Positions 40,757-49,359 of a stretch of 64,000 bases of DNA are shown here, piece after piece (positions within the stretch are counted from its first letter, which is position 1; each line of letters starts with the position of its first letter). This stretch comes from Qaidamihabitans albus (GTDB lineage: Bacteria; Actinomycetota; Actinomycetes; Mycobacteriales; Pseudonocardiaceae). The translations under genes and the position numbers were made by a program. Below the pieces are notes generated by a model. The model saw only the letters and a list, made by a program, of their open reading frames with translations. It did no database searches and had not been told where the DNA came from. The stretch lies in the NCBI RefSeq assembly GCF_016464705.1, contig NZ_JAEHOB010000003.1:62001-126000 (forward strand), given 5' to 3'.

Positions 40757-42463
40757 ATGGACCATGTGGTCTCGAGATCCGACGAGCCGGCACTGCTGGA
40801 GCGCCTGCGGGTGGGTGAGGACGCCGCGTTCGGCGAACTGTTCGAACTCCATGCGGGTGCGGTGCGGCGGCTCGCCCGCGGGCTCGCCTCCGACAGTTCG
40901 GAGGCCGACGACATCACGGCGGAGACCTTCTTCCGGGTGCTGCAGGCGCTGCGCCGCGGGAACGGGCCACGCGACAACGTCCGGGCCTACCTGTTGACCG
41001 TCGCGCGGCGAGTGTCCTGGGAGTGGCACGGCGCCCGGCGCGACGTGCCCGTGACCGACGACGAGCTCACCACCAGGGCCGGCGCCGGAGGCGACTCGCA
41101 GGCCAGCACGGCCGAGGCGACGCTGATCACCCGCGCCTTCTCCAGCCTCCCGGAACGCTGGCGCACCGTGCTCTGGCAGACGGAGGTCGAGGGCGAGCAG
41201 CCCGCGGTCGTCGCCCCGCACTTCGGCCTCAGCGCGAACGCCACGGCGGCACTCGCCCGGCGTGCCCGGCTCGGCCTGCGGGCCGCGTACCTGCAAGCGC
41301 ACCTGGCGGTCAACCGGAGTTCGGACGGCTGCCGCACGGTGATGGAGAAGCTGGGCGGCTACACCGCGGGAAGCGTCACCGGCGCCGAGGCCCGCAAGGT
41401 GCAGGCGCACCTGGTCACGTGCTCGTCGTGCCGGTCCACGCACGACGAACTCCGGCAGGTCTGCTCCTCCCTGCGGGCCCACGCCGGGGTGGTCGCCCTG
41501 CTCGTGCCTGCCACCGGCCTCGCGCTCGGTGCGACGACCTCGGGCACGATCGGCGCGGGCAGCGCGGGTGCGGGCGTCGCGGGATCGTCGACGGCCGTCG
41601 GCACCGTCGGCGTCGGCGGCGCCGGTGGACTGGCCGTCAGCAGTGGTGCCGGAGGGGTGGCGCTGGCGATCGGCACCAAGATCAAGATCGGGATGGCGAT
41701 CGCCTCGACAGCCGCCGTCGGAGCCGTCGGTGTCGCCGGCACGGCGTATCCCGGCGGTGACGAGACGATCGGCCTGCCCTCCGACGGCAGCGCACAGCTG
41801 CGGATCGCGGCGCCCCAGTCGAGTTCCGCCGAACCATCCGAGGCAGGAAGCTCGGGCGCGATGCCCGAAGAAGGCCTCGGGCGAGAGCTGCCGGAGCAGC
41901 CCGGAGCCGCCGCCGAGCCCGCGGCCGACGCGCAGCCACCGGCGAACCGGTACTCGGTTCCGCCCGGGTTGGAACTCGCCGGCGAGGCCAGCCGCGGCAA
42001 CCCGCCCGCCGCCGGGACGGAGCTGCCCGGGGTCCACGAGCCACCCGGCCAGGCGGTGGGTAACGGCAACGCCGGTGGCAACGGCAACGGCAATGGGAAC
42101 GCCGGTGGCAACGGCAATGGCAACGGTGGTGGGAACGGCAATGGCAACGGCAATGGCAACGGCAATGGCAACGGCAATGGCAACGGCAATGGCAACGGTG
42201 GTGGGAAGCCGCGCAGCGATGTCGGCGGCACTTCGGCCACCCGCACCCCGATGAGTTCGAGCACCACGTCGAACCCGGCCTCGTCGTCCACGACGACATC
42301 ACGTCCGTCGGCCACCCGGCCCACGCCGAAGGGGAAACCGGCGACGACAGGGAAGGCGGTGTCCTCGGGCAAGCCCGCGCCGTCCGCCGCCACGACCGAG
42401 TCGGACGACTGCCGCCACGGGCCGCCCGCGCAGAGTCCGGCGATCGCCGCGATGTGCCGTTGA
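40757..42463 (+). CDS. ECF sigma factor fused to zinc-finger anti-sigma and membrane/low-complexity tail
   Basis: 568 aa from ATG 40757 (GTG 40745 is an alternative; GGAGGGGG lies before both). Residues about 8-80 are sigma region 2 (FGELFELHAGAVRRLARGLASDSSEADDITAETFFRVLQAL), and about 115-180 are region 4 (SSLPERWRTVLWQTEVEGEQPAVVAPHFGLSANATAALARRARLGL). A zinc-finger anti-sigma-like segment follows (GYTAGSVTGAEARKVQAHLVTCSSC, HxxxCxxC). Then come hydrophobic Gly/Ala-rich stretches (about 235-330) that could span the membrane, an N/G repeat (about 435-480) and a Ser/Thr/Pro-rich end. Sigma, anti-sigma and cell-wall-like tail in one chain suggest a membrane-held sigma factor. Confidence 0.8.
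   Translation: MDHVVSRSDEPALLERLRVGEDAAFGELFELHAGAVRRLARGLASDSSEADDITAETFFRVLQALRRGNGPRDNVRAYLLTVARRVSWEWHGARRDVPVTDDELTTRAGAGGDSQASTAEATLITRAFSSLPERWRTVLWQTEVEGEQPAVVAPHFGLSANATAALARRARLGLRAAYLQAHLAVNRSSDGCRTVMEKLGGYTAGSVTGAEARKVQAHLVTCSSCRSTHDELRQVCSSLRAHAGVVALLVPATGLALGATTSGTIGAGSAGAGVAGSSTAVGTVGVGGAGGLAVSSGAGGVALAIGTKIKIGMAIASTAAVGAVGVAGTAYPGGDETIGLPSDGSAQLRIAAPQSSSAEPSEAGSSGAMPEEGLGRELPEQPGAAAEPAADAQPPANRYSVPPGLELAGEASRGNPPAAGTELPGVHEPPGQAVGNGNAGGNGNGNGNAGGNGNGNGGGNGNGNGNGNGNGNGNGNGNGNGGGKPRSDVGGTSATRTPMSSSTTSNPASSSTTTSRPSATRPTPKGKPATTGKAVSSGKPAPSAATTESDDCRHGPPAQSPAIAAMCR
42058..42205 (+). repeat. Tandem hexamer tract encoding Asn-Gly repeats
   Basis: About 24 units of GGCAAC/GGCAAT, interrupted by a few GCCGGT or GGTGGG units, within the sigma/anti-sigma fusion gene. 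The longest near-perfect run alternates GGCAATGGCAAC. Slippage would change length in steps of two residues without shifting the frame. Confidence 0.85.
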
Positions 42464-42539
42464 TGACCGGTACCGCCGTGCCGATGATCACGGTACCGTT
42501 ACGGTCGAACGTGCTCGGGGCGGTTTGCGGAGGAAAGCG

Positions 42540-42980
42540 ATGAACCGGCTGGTCCAGGGTTCTGACGGCCGGGAATGGGTCGTTCGCGGCCAGATGGAGT
42601 GGCGCAGGCCGGCCACGGCCGACGACTTCGAACACGACGTGGCCGCCAGCTACGCGCCGGGCGTCGCCATGATGATCGTGGCGATCGTGCTGGCCATCGT
42701 GCTCGTCGTGTGGATGCCCGAGGACGTGCTGGTGCCCGCCTGGATTCCGCTCGCGCTGCTGCTGCTCGCGCTGTTCTTCCCGCTGCGCTGGATCCTGCGC
42801 AGGCCGTGGACGATCGTCGCGGAGACCGAGGGCGACGTCACGGGCGAGCGGCCCTCCGAGCGCTGGGTGGGCACCGTGCGCGGCATCTTCTCGGTACGCA
42901 GTGAGGTCAACAAGGTGGCCAAGTCGATCCAGAAATACGACCTGCCGGACTTCGAGGGTCCGCTGCATCCCGTCGAGTAA
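42540..42980 (+). CDS. Small membrane protein of unknown function
   Basis: 146 aa from ATG 42540, with GGAGGAAAG seven bases upstream. An N-terminal domain (LVQGSDGREWVVRGQMEWRRPATADDFEHDV) precedes two close membrane helices (VAMMIVAIVLAIVLVVWM, IPLALLLLALFFPL). A C-terminal segment (PWTIVAETEGDVTGERPSERWVGTVRG) follows. This layout is that of a conserved actinobacterial DUF983-like or unnamed protein; I do not know a function. It ends 3 nt before the Fpg/Nei gene, so it is probably co-transcribed with it. Confidence 0.74.
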   Translation: MNRLVQGSDGREWVVRGQMEWRRPATADDFEHDVAASYAPGVAMMIVAIVLAIVLVVWMPEDVLVPAWIPLALLLLALFFPLRWILRRPWTIVAETEGDVTGERPSERWVGTVRGIFSVRSEVNKVAKSIQKYDLPDFEGPLHPVE

Positions 42981-42983
42981 CCG

Positions 42984-43853
42984 ATGCCCGAGCTACCGGA
43001 GGTCGAAGCTCTCGCGCACCATCTGCGCGAGCACGCTGTCGGCCGGACGGTGACGAGGGTGGACGTCGTGTCGCTGAGCGTGCTCAAGACCGTGCGCCCG
43101 CAGTGGACGGAGCTGCACGGCCGCGAGGTGACGGGCGCGGGCAGGTACGGCAAGCATCTCGATCTGCAGTGCGGCGATCTGCACCTCATCACGCACCTCG
43201 CCAGGGCGGGCTGGCTGCGCTGGTCCGACTCGCTCTCGCCTGCGCCGCCCAAGCCCGGCCGCGGGCCGCTCGCGCTGCGGGTCCACCTTTCGGGCGCCGA
43301 GGCGGCGGGCGGTCCGGGCTTCGATCTCACCGAGGCCGGGACCAAGAAGGGCCTCGCGGTGTGGATCGTGCGCGATCCCGCGGAGGTGCCGAGCGTCGCC
43401 CGGCTCGGTCCCGACGCGCTGTCCCTCGACCGCGCCGCGCTGGAGAAGGTGCTCGCCGGCCGCACCGCGCGCCTGAAGACCGTGCTGACCGACCAGTCGG
43501 TGCTGGCCGGGATCGGCAACGCATACTCCGACGAGATCATGCACACCGCACGGCTCTCGCCGTACGCGACACCGGCCAAGCTGCCGCCCGAGGCGCTGGA
43601 CCGGCTCGCCGCGGCGCTGCACGACGTGCTCAGGGGGGCCGTGCAGCGCTCGGTGGGCCAGGACGCGGCACGGCTGAAGGGCGAGAAACGCTCCGGCCTG
43701 CGGGTACACGGCAGGACGGGGCTGCCCTGCCCGGTCTGCGGGGACACCGTGCGGGAGATCTCCTTCGCCGACAAGTCGTTCCAGTACTGCCCGACGTGCC
43801 AGACCGGGGGCAAACCGCTGGCCGACCGGCGGCTGTCGCGGTTGCTCAAGTAA
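42984..43853 (+). CDS. Fpg/Nei-family DNA glycosylase/AP lyase
   Basis: 289 aa. The mature N-terminus PELPEVEALAHHLRE has the catalytic Pro2 and Glu3. VLTDQSVLAGIGNAYSDEIMHTA is the helix-two-turn-helix, and the C-terminus carries a zinc finger with Cys249, Cys252, Cys269 and Cys272. It removes oxidised bases and cuts the abasic site by beta/delta elimination. The insert GPGFDLTEAGTKKG differs from the usual lesion-recognition loop, and the protein belongs to an actinobacterial Nei-like or Fpg-like subgroup rather than canonical MutM; symbol withheld. Confidence 0.88.
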   Translation: MPELPEVEALAHHLREHAVGRTVTRVDVVSLSVLKTVRPQWTELHGREVTGAGRYGKHLDLQCGDLHLITHLARAGWLRWSDSLSPAPPKPGRGPLALRVHLSGAEAAGGPGFDLTEAGTKKGLAVWIVRDPAEVPSVARLGPDALSLDRAALEKVLAGRTARLKTVLTDQSVLAGIGNAYSDEIMHTARLSPYATPAKLPPEALDRLAAALHDVLRGAVQRSVGQDAARLKGEKRSGLRVHGRTGLPCPVCGDTVREISFADKSFQYCPTCQTGGKPLADRRLSRLLK

Positions 43854-43980
43854 CCCGGACAACCTGAACGCCCCCCAACAAACACTGCCGCCTGCGGAAA
43901 CACCGCTGCGCACTCACCGGTGTGCGGAAAGTAGGCGCTAGGCCTTGCACCTGGTCCCGGAAGCGCAGAGCATTGACGCC

Positions 43981-45261
43981 GTGTCCGGGCTACTGACCAC
44001 GCCGATCTTGCCCTGGAGTATCGCCGGGGTGTGTGTGATCGCGCTCGTCGTGGCGCTCGTCCGCGTCCGGAAGCCGGGCAACGCGGTCGACGACGCCGTC
44101 CTCGAAGCCGTCTACCTGATGGCCAAGGCGCCGCTCGAACTGCGGGAGGGTCTCGACCAGGCGGCGGCCGACAAGGTCGCCGCCCGCCTGCTGCAACTGC
44201 TCAAGTGCCTCGCGGTCGGCATCACCGACGGTGAGGGCACGCTGCTGTCCTGGGACGGCGAGGCGAACGAGCACTACGCCGACCTGGTCGATCCGATCGG
44301 CACGTCAATCCGCAAGCACCGGCGCGAGGTGGTCTCGCACGACAAGATGCCCTGCAACCACCGCGGGACCTGCAAGATGCGGACCGCCGTGATCGTGCCG
44401 CTGATCGTCGAGGACCGCACCGAGGCCGCGCTGATCGTGGTCGGCCGCACACGCGGCAAGCGGATCGTGCACATGGCCGACGCGGTCGCGCGGTTCGTCG
44501 GCACCCAGCTCGAGGCGGCCCGGCTGGAGGAGACCAAGCACCAGCTGCACCAGGCGGAGATCAAGGCGCTGCGCGCGCAGATCTCGCCGCACTTCGTCTA
44601 CAACGCGCTCAACACGATCTCCTCGCTCATCCGCACCGACCCGGAGGAGGCGCGCGAGCTGCTGCAGGACTTCGCCGACTTCACCCGGTACTGCTTCCGC
44701 ACCGAGGGCACGTTCACCACGCTCTCCGACGAGATGCGCAACGTCGACCGCTACCTGACGATCGAGAGCGCGCGCTACGGCGGCAGGCTCAACGTGCGGC
44801 TGCGGATCGCGCCGGAGGTGCAGTCGGTGGTCCTTCCGTTCCTGCTCATCCAGCCGCTGGTGGAGAACGCGGTCAAGCACGGGATCGCCAACAAGCCAGG
44901 CGGCGGCACGGTGACGGTCACCGCGCAGGACCACGGCACCGAGGCGGAGATCAGCATCGAGGACGACGGGCTCGGGATGGACCCGGCGCTGCTGGACGGG
45001 ATGCGTGACTCCCGCAGCAGCGCGCACATCGGGCTGACCGGCATCAACCGCCGGATGAACCAGGTCTACAGCAACCGGTACTCGCTGATGGTCGAGACGG
45101 CGCCCGGCGCCGGCATGAAGGTCACCATGCGGGTGCCGAAGTTCGTGCGTGGCGTCCGGCCGGACATGCTGAACTTCGCCGCGGAGGTGCCCGCGCAGGG
45201 TCCGCGCCGGGCCGCCGGACCGCGCGCCGGGCTGCCGGACGGCGCCCCCAACGCGAGCTGA
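43981..45261 (+). CDS. LytS/YehU-type sensor histidine kinase
   Basis: 426 aa from GTG 43981; the frame also allows TTG 43945. One N-terminal membrane helix (WSIAGVCVIALVVALVRV) is followed by a GAF-like domain (about 60-175) that contains HDKMPCNHRGTCKM, an unusual His/Cys cluster. The His_kinase core has the phospho-His in LRAQISPHFVYNALNTISSLI (His204), then LQPLVENAVKHG-type N box and DDGLGMD. LytS-type kinases pair with LytTR-domain regulators; the matching regulator is two genes downstream with an S49 peptidase between. In other bacteria such pairs sense pyruvate or related acids. Confidence 0.87.
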   Translation: MSGLLTTPILPWSIAGVCVIALVVALVRVRKPGNAVDDAVLEAVYLMAKAPLELREGLDQAAADKVAARLLQLLKCLAVGITDGEGTLLSWDGEANEHYADLVDPIGTSIRKHRREVVSHDKMPCNHRGTCKMRTAVIVPLIVEDRTEAALIVVGRTRGKRIVHMADAVARFVGTQLEAARLEETKHQLHQAEIKALRAQISPHFVYNALNTISSLIRTDPEEARELLQDFADFTRYCFRTEGTFTTLSDEMRNVDRYLTIESARYGGRLNVRLRIAPEVQSVVLPFLLIQPLVENAVKHGIANKPGGGTVTVTAQDHGTEAEISIEDDGLGMDPALLDGMRDSRSSAHIGLTGINRRMNQVYSNRYSLMVETAPGAGMKVTMRVPKFVRGVRPDMLNFAAEVPAQGPRRAAGPRAGLPDGAPNAS

Positions 45262-45280
45262 AGGCGGCCCTTGCCGTCAG

Positions 45281-45286
45281 TAGGCT
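45281..45286 (+). promoter_or_regulatory. -10-like hexamer TAGGCT before the S49 peptidase
   Basis: TAGGCT, then 6 nt, then ATG 45293 without a ribosome site, which suggests an internal leaderless promoter between the kinase and peptidase genes. Confidence 0.38.
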
Positions 45287-45292
45287 GGACGC

Positions 45293-46129
45293 ATGAACGT
45301 GACCGACAAGCTGACCTCCCGCATCCCGAAGATCGGCGACCGGGGCGACCGTGACGTCGTCGCGGTGGTGAAGCTGCACGGGGTGATCAGCCCGCAGCCG
45401 TCGCCACTGGCGAGGGGAACGATCAACCTCGCGACGGTGGAGACGGCGCTGACGAGGGCGTTCGGTCACGACCGGCTCAAGGCTGTCGCACTGCTGATCA
45501 ACTCGCCCGGTGGCGCCCCCACGCAGTCGGGCCTGGTCGCGGAACGCGTACGGCAGCTCGCGGACTCCAAGGGCGTGCCGGTGCTCGGCTTCACCGAGGA
45601 TGTCGCCGCTTCCGGCGGCTACTGGCTGGCCTGCGCGGCGGACGAGATCTACGCGCACCGCACGTCCGTCGTGGGCTCGATCGGCGTGATCAGCGGTGGC
45701 TTCGGCTTCACCGGACTGCTGGACCGCTTCGGCATCGAGCGCAGGCTGCACACGGCGGGTGAGAACAAGGCCAGGCTGGACCCGTTCAGCCCGGAGAAGC
45801 CCGAGGACGTCGAATGGCTCAACAAACTGCACAGCCAGTTGCACGAGCAGTTCGTCGGCTGGGTGCGCGAGCGCCGTGGCGACCGGCTGATGGAGAGCGA
45901 GGACCTGTTCAACGGGGACGTGTGGCTGGGCTCGAAGGCACTCGAACTCGGTCTGATCGACGGCGTCGGCAACCTGCGCGAGGTCATCGCGCAGCGCTAT
46001 CCGGACGCCGAGGTGATGTTCGCCGAGCCGAAGCGGCCGCTGATCGCCCGGCTCGGGCTGGGCGCTCCGGCCGCGGCGGTGCTGGACGCCGTCGAGCACC
46101 GGGCGACGTGGTCGCGTTTCGGCCTGTGA
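45293..46129 (+). CDS. S49 family serine peptidase (SppA/SohB-like)
   Basis: 278 aa, single-domain. VAVVKLHGVI, LLINSPGGAPTQSGLVAERVRQL and GFTEDVAASGGYWLACAADEI are the family core. The Ser/Lys dyad is Ser107 (AASGG) and Lys159 (ENKARLDPF); VVGSIGVISGGFGFTGLLDRFGIE is the usual oligomerisation strand. There is no signal peptide or membrane helix, so a soluble or peripheral form. SppA-type enzymes degrade remnant signal peptides or membrane fragments. Its placement between a LytS-type kinase and its LytR-type regulator is notable; a link to the module is only positional. Confidence 0.87.
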   Translation: MNVTDKLTSRIPKIGDRGDRDVVAVVKLHGVISPQPSPLARGTINLATVETALTRAFGHDRLKAVALLINSPGGAPTQSGLVAERVRQLADSKGVPVLGFTEDVAASGGYWLACAADEIYAHRTSVVGSIGVISGGFGFTGLLDRFGIERRLHTAGENKARLDPFSPEKPEDVEWLNKLHSQLHEQFVGWVRERRGDRLMESEDLFNGDVWLGSKALELGLIDGVGNLREVIAQRYPDAEVMFAEPKRPLIARLGLGAPAAAVLDAVEHRATWSRFGL

Positions 46130-46181
46130 CACCGATAATCCCTCCTCGCGGGTGTGGACAGACACGCCGTCTACGGGCAAG

Positions 46182-47012
46182 ATGCATGTCACTGTGAGTG
46201 CTCACGACGACACCAGAAAGCTCCTCGTCCTGGCGGTTGACGACGAGTTGCCGGGTCTTGACCAGCTGAGGCACTGCCTCGAGTCGAACCCGCACATCGG
46301 CCGCGTGGTGCCCGCGGTCGACGCCTCCGAGGCACTGCGCCTGCTGGGCTCGGAGGACGACGAGATCAGGATGCGCAAGGAACGGGGCCTGCCCCCGGTG
46401 GACGCCGTGTTCGCCGACATCAACATGCCCGGTCTTTCGGGAATGGAGATGTCGCGGGTGTTCGCCTCGCTCAATCCGGCACCCGTGCTCGTCTTCGTGA
46501 CCGGCCACGCGACGGAGGCGGTCAACGCGTTCGACCTCGGCGCGGTCGACTACGTCCTCAAGCCCGCCCGGCAGGACCGCATCGACAAGGCGGTCGCCCG
46601 GGTCATCGAGAAGATGCAGGCCACGCCGGTGCGCGAGACCGCGCCCGGCGAGCAGGACATCAAGGCGGACGAAGAGGTCATCCCGGTCGAGCTCGCGGGC
46701 ACCACCAAGCTCATCCCGCGCTCGTCGGTGCGCTGGGTGGAGGCACAGGGCGACTACGCACGGCTCTACACCAGCGAGGGCAGCCACCTGGTCCGCATCC
46801 CGCTGGCGCAGCTCGAGGAACGCTGGGAGAAGGCGGGCTTCGTCCGCATCCACCGCTCGTTCCTCGTCGCGTTGCAGCTGATCACCGAGCTGCGCATGGG
46901 ACAGGGCGGCTACCAGGTCGTGATCGGCAACGAGGAGAAGGTCCTGCCCGTCAGCAGGAGGCACACCCGGGAGCTCAAGGACAGGCTGGTCGGCTCGTCC
47001 CGGGCGGGGTAG
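46182..47012 (+). CDS. LytR/AlgR-type response regulator
   Basis: 276 aa from ATG 46182; GTG 46194 is also possible, since TGGACA (46155) and CAAGAT (46178) at 17-bp spacing would start the mRNA just before it. The receiver has LAVDDELPG, Asp79 (VFADINMPG), Thr (FVTGHATEA) and Lys (DYVLKPARQ). The LytTR DNA-binding domain covers about 165-270 (VRWVEAQGDYARLYTSEGSHLVR, FVRIHRSFLVALQLITELR). It is the partner of the kinase at 43981. The likely target is the transporter pair directly downstream. Confidence 0.88.
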   Translation: MHVTVSAHDDTRKLLVLAVDDELPGLDQLRHCLESNPHIGRVVPAVDASEALRLLGSEDDEIRMRKERGLPPVDAVFADINMPGLSGMEMSRVFASLNPAPVLVFVTGHATEAVNAFDLGAVDYVLKPARQDRIDKAVARVIEKMQATPVRETAPGEQDIKADEEVIPVELAGTTKLIPRSSVRWVEAQGDYARLYTSEGSHLVRIPLAQLEERWEKAGFVRIHRSFLVALQLITELRMGQGGYQVVIGNEEKVLPVSRRHTRELKDRLVGSSRAG

Positions 47013-47018
47013 CCGAGG

Positions 47019-47522
47019 ATGACCGACGACTACTACCGAGACACCGGCGGCATCCGCCAGCCGGACCCGACGCTCGGTAAGAGGGTCCCGGTCACCCCCG
47101 AGCCGTCGCCGCCCCGGCCCGCGCGGCAGCCCGCGCCGCCGCCGAGCGAACCTCCTCCGCCGCCCCGGGTGCGCCGCCAGCGGGTCGTGCTCGCCGAGCC
47201 GACCAAGTCCACGAACTCCCTGCGTGCCCGCGTCGAGCTGGAGGAGCAGACCAGCTGGGGCGAGATGCTGATCAAGGATCTGATCAAGGCGCAGCTGCGC
47301 AGCGGGCTGCTGCTCGCCGGAATCGTCCTCCTGCTGCTCGGTGCCCTGCCGGTGGCGTTCTACTATTCACCGACGTTCGCCACCATGCGCCTCGTCGGCA
47401 TTCCACTACCGTGGCTGCTGCTCGGAGTGGCGCCCTTCCCGCTGCTGTTCGGGGCGGGCCTGTGGTACAACCGGCTGGCCGAGCGCCATGAGCGAGATTT
47501 CGTGGACATGATCGAGAACTGA
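47019..47522 (+). CDS. Small membrane protein, DUF485-like partner of the symporter
   Basis: 167 aa. A Pro/Arg-rich cytoplasmic head of about 85 residues leads to two membrane helices (LLLAGIVLLLLGALPVAFYYSPT and PLPWLLLGVAPFPLLFGAGLWYN) and a short tail with RLAERHERDFVDMIEN. Two-helix proteins of this kind (DUF485 in ActP/YjcH operons) precede sodium:solute symporters of acetate or pyruvate. Only 7 nt separate it from the symporter start. ATG 47019 follows CCGAGG, 6 nt after the regulator stop, so all are probably one transcript. Confidence 0.78.
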   Translation: MTDDYYRDTGGIRQPDPTLGKRVPVTPEPSPPRPARQPAPPPSEPPPPPRVRRQRVVLAEPTKSTNSLRARVELEEQTSWGEMLIKDLIKAQLRSGLLLAGIVLLLLGALPVAFYYSPTFATMRLVGIPLPWLLLGVAPFPLLFGAGLWYNRLAERHERDFVDMIEN

Positions 47523-47529
47523 GCCGCCG

Positions 47530-49293
47530 ATGAACCCGTGGGCCCTCTCCGGCATCGTGCTGGTCGCGGCCATGACGTTCTACCTCGGCCGCCGGTCGTC
47601 CCGGTTCGCGAGCACCACGCACGACTTCCTCGTCGCCCGCCGTACGGTGCGCTCCCGGCGCAACGCCGCCGCGATCTCCGGGGAGTACCTCTCGGCGGCC
47701 TCGTTCCTCGGTGTCGCCGGTGTCGTCCTCAAGGACGGCGCCGACGCGCTCTGGTATCCGATCGGGTTCACCGCGGGTTATCTGGCGCTGATGCTGTTCG
47801 TCGCCGCGCCGCTGCGCCGCTCGGGCGCCTACACGCTGCCCGACTTCATGGAGGCGCGCCTCGCCTCGGAACCGCTGCGCCGGTTCTGCACCGTGGTCGT
47901 GGTCGTCATCGGTGTGCTCTACATGCTCCCGCAGCTACAGGGCGCGGGCCTCGCGGTGGCGACGATCTTCCCGGCGCCCGCGTGGATCGGCGCCGCGGCC
48001 GTCACGGTCGTCGTCGCGGTCAACGTCATGGCGGGCGGCATGCGTGCGATCACGGTCGTGCAGGCGTTCCAGTACTGGCTCAAGCTGTTCGCGCTAGCCG
48101 CGCCGACGTTCGTGCTGTGCATGGTGTTCCTCGGCACCGGGGGCACGGGCGGCGCCGGCTCGCTCGGTGAGCCTGCACCGCCGGTGTTCCGAGAGGACAC
48201 CACCGTCTCGGTCGAGACCGATGTCACGCTGGAGGTCGGCGGGGAGACGCCGGTGTGGTCACCGGCCGCGTCCGGCGGCGAACGAGTGTGGTTGCCCGGC
48301 AGGCAGTACCGGGTCGAGGCGGGCAGCACGCTGCGCTTTCCCGAGGGTGCGCCGGTACCGGTGGTCGCCGGCGGCGCGCTCGACAACGCGAGCTGGCTGC
48401 GGCCGACCGAGGACGCGAGCGACCTGCTCGGCACCTACTCGCTGATCTTCGCCACCTTCCTCGGCACGATGGGCCTGCCGCACGTCCTGGTGCGCTTCTA
48501 CACCAATCCGGACGGCAAGGCGGCCCGGCGCACGACCGTGCAGGTACTGCTGCTGCTCGGGCTGTTCTACATGTTCCCGATACTGATCGGCGCGCTGTCG
48601 CGGCTGTACGTACCGGAGCTGCTGGTGACCGGCCGCACGGATGCGGCCGTGCTGCTCGTGCCGACGGCCGTGCTGCCGGGGGTGCTCGGCCAGATTCTCG
48701 CCGCGGTGGTGGCGGCAGGGGCGTTCGCGGCATTCCTGTCCACGTCGTCGGGCCTGCTGGTGAGTGTGGCGGGGGTGGTCGCCACCGACTGGCTCTCCGG
48801 CAAGGTGCGCGACTTCAAGATCGCCACGGTCGGCATGGCCGCGGTTCCGGCGGTGCTGGCCGTCTCGCTGCCGGTGGAGGATCTGTCGCTGAGCGTCGGC
48901 ATGTCCTTCGCCCTCGCCGCCTCCACGTTCTGCCCGGTGCTGCTGCTCGGGATCTGGTGGCGCAGGCTGACCTGGCCGGGTGCGATGGTCGGGATGACCG
49001 TCGGCGGGGGCCTGGTGCTGGTCGCGCTGGCGCTCAACGTCGTCAGCGAGTACACCGGCGGATGGGCGCCGTGGTTCGTCGAGCAGCCCGCGCTGCTCAC
49101 GGTGACGGCGGCTTTCCTCACCACCATCGTGGTGAGCCTCGGCACCGCGCGGCGGGTGCCGGACGACGTCAACTCCGTCATGCTCCGGCTGCACGCGCCC
49201 GACCCGCTGGGCTTCATGCGTGACCGGGCGGATGCGCGGTTCGGCAAGGCCGACGAGCGGACCAGGATGAAGCGCGGCAGGCACCGCAAGTAG
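47530..49293 (+). CDS. Sodium:solute symporter (SSS), acetate/pyruvate type
   Basis: 587 aa, about thirteen membrane helices. SSS landmarks are FLVARRTVRSRRNAAAISGEYLSAASFLGVAG, YTLPDFMEARL, and FLGTMGLPHVLVRFYTNPDGKAAR. The ActP-like subfamily is suggested by GEYLSAASFLG and by the small membrane partner upstream. Between helices near residues 205-300 there is an extra hydrophilic segment (PPVFREDTTVSVETDV to WLRPTEDASD) longer than in E. coli ActP, probably an external domain. It likely imports short carboxylates under control of the adjacent LytS/LytR pair. Confidence 0.88.
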   Translation: MNPWALSGIVLVAAMTFYLGRRSSRFASTTHDFLVARRTVRSRRNAAAISGEYLSAASFLGVAGVVLKDGADALWYPIGFTAGYLALMLFVAAPLRRSGAYTLPDFMEARLASEPLRRFCTVVVVVIGVLYMLPQLQGAGLAVATIFPAPAWIGAAAVTVVVAVNVMAGGMRAITVVQAFQYWLKLFALAAPTFVLCMVFLGTGGTGGAGSLGEPAPPVFREDTTVSVETDVTLEVGGETPVWSPAASGGERVWLPGRQYRVEAGSTLRFPEGAPVPVVAGGALDNASWLRPTEDASDLLGTYSLIFATFLGTMGLPHVLVRFYTNPDGKAARRTTVQVLLLLGLFYMFPILIGALSRLYVPELLVTGRTDAAVLLVPTAVLPGVLGQILAAVVAAGAFAAFLSTSSGLLVSVAGVVATDWLSGKVRDFKIATVGMAAVPAVLAVSLPVEDLSLSVGMSFALAASTFCPVLLLGIWWRRLTWPGAMVGMTVGGGLVLVALALNVVSEYTGGWAPWFVEQPALLTVTAAFLTTIVVSLGTARRVPDDVNSVMLRLHAPDPLGFMRDRADARFGKADERTRMKRGRHRK

Positions 49294-49359
49294 CGCCGCG
49301 CTCGTTCGCCGGGAGGGCGCTCACGCGCGCTGAACGGGCCGACATGCGACGATGGGGCC

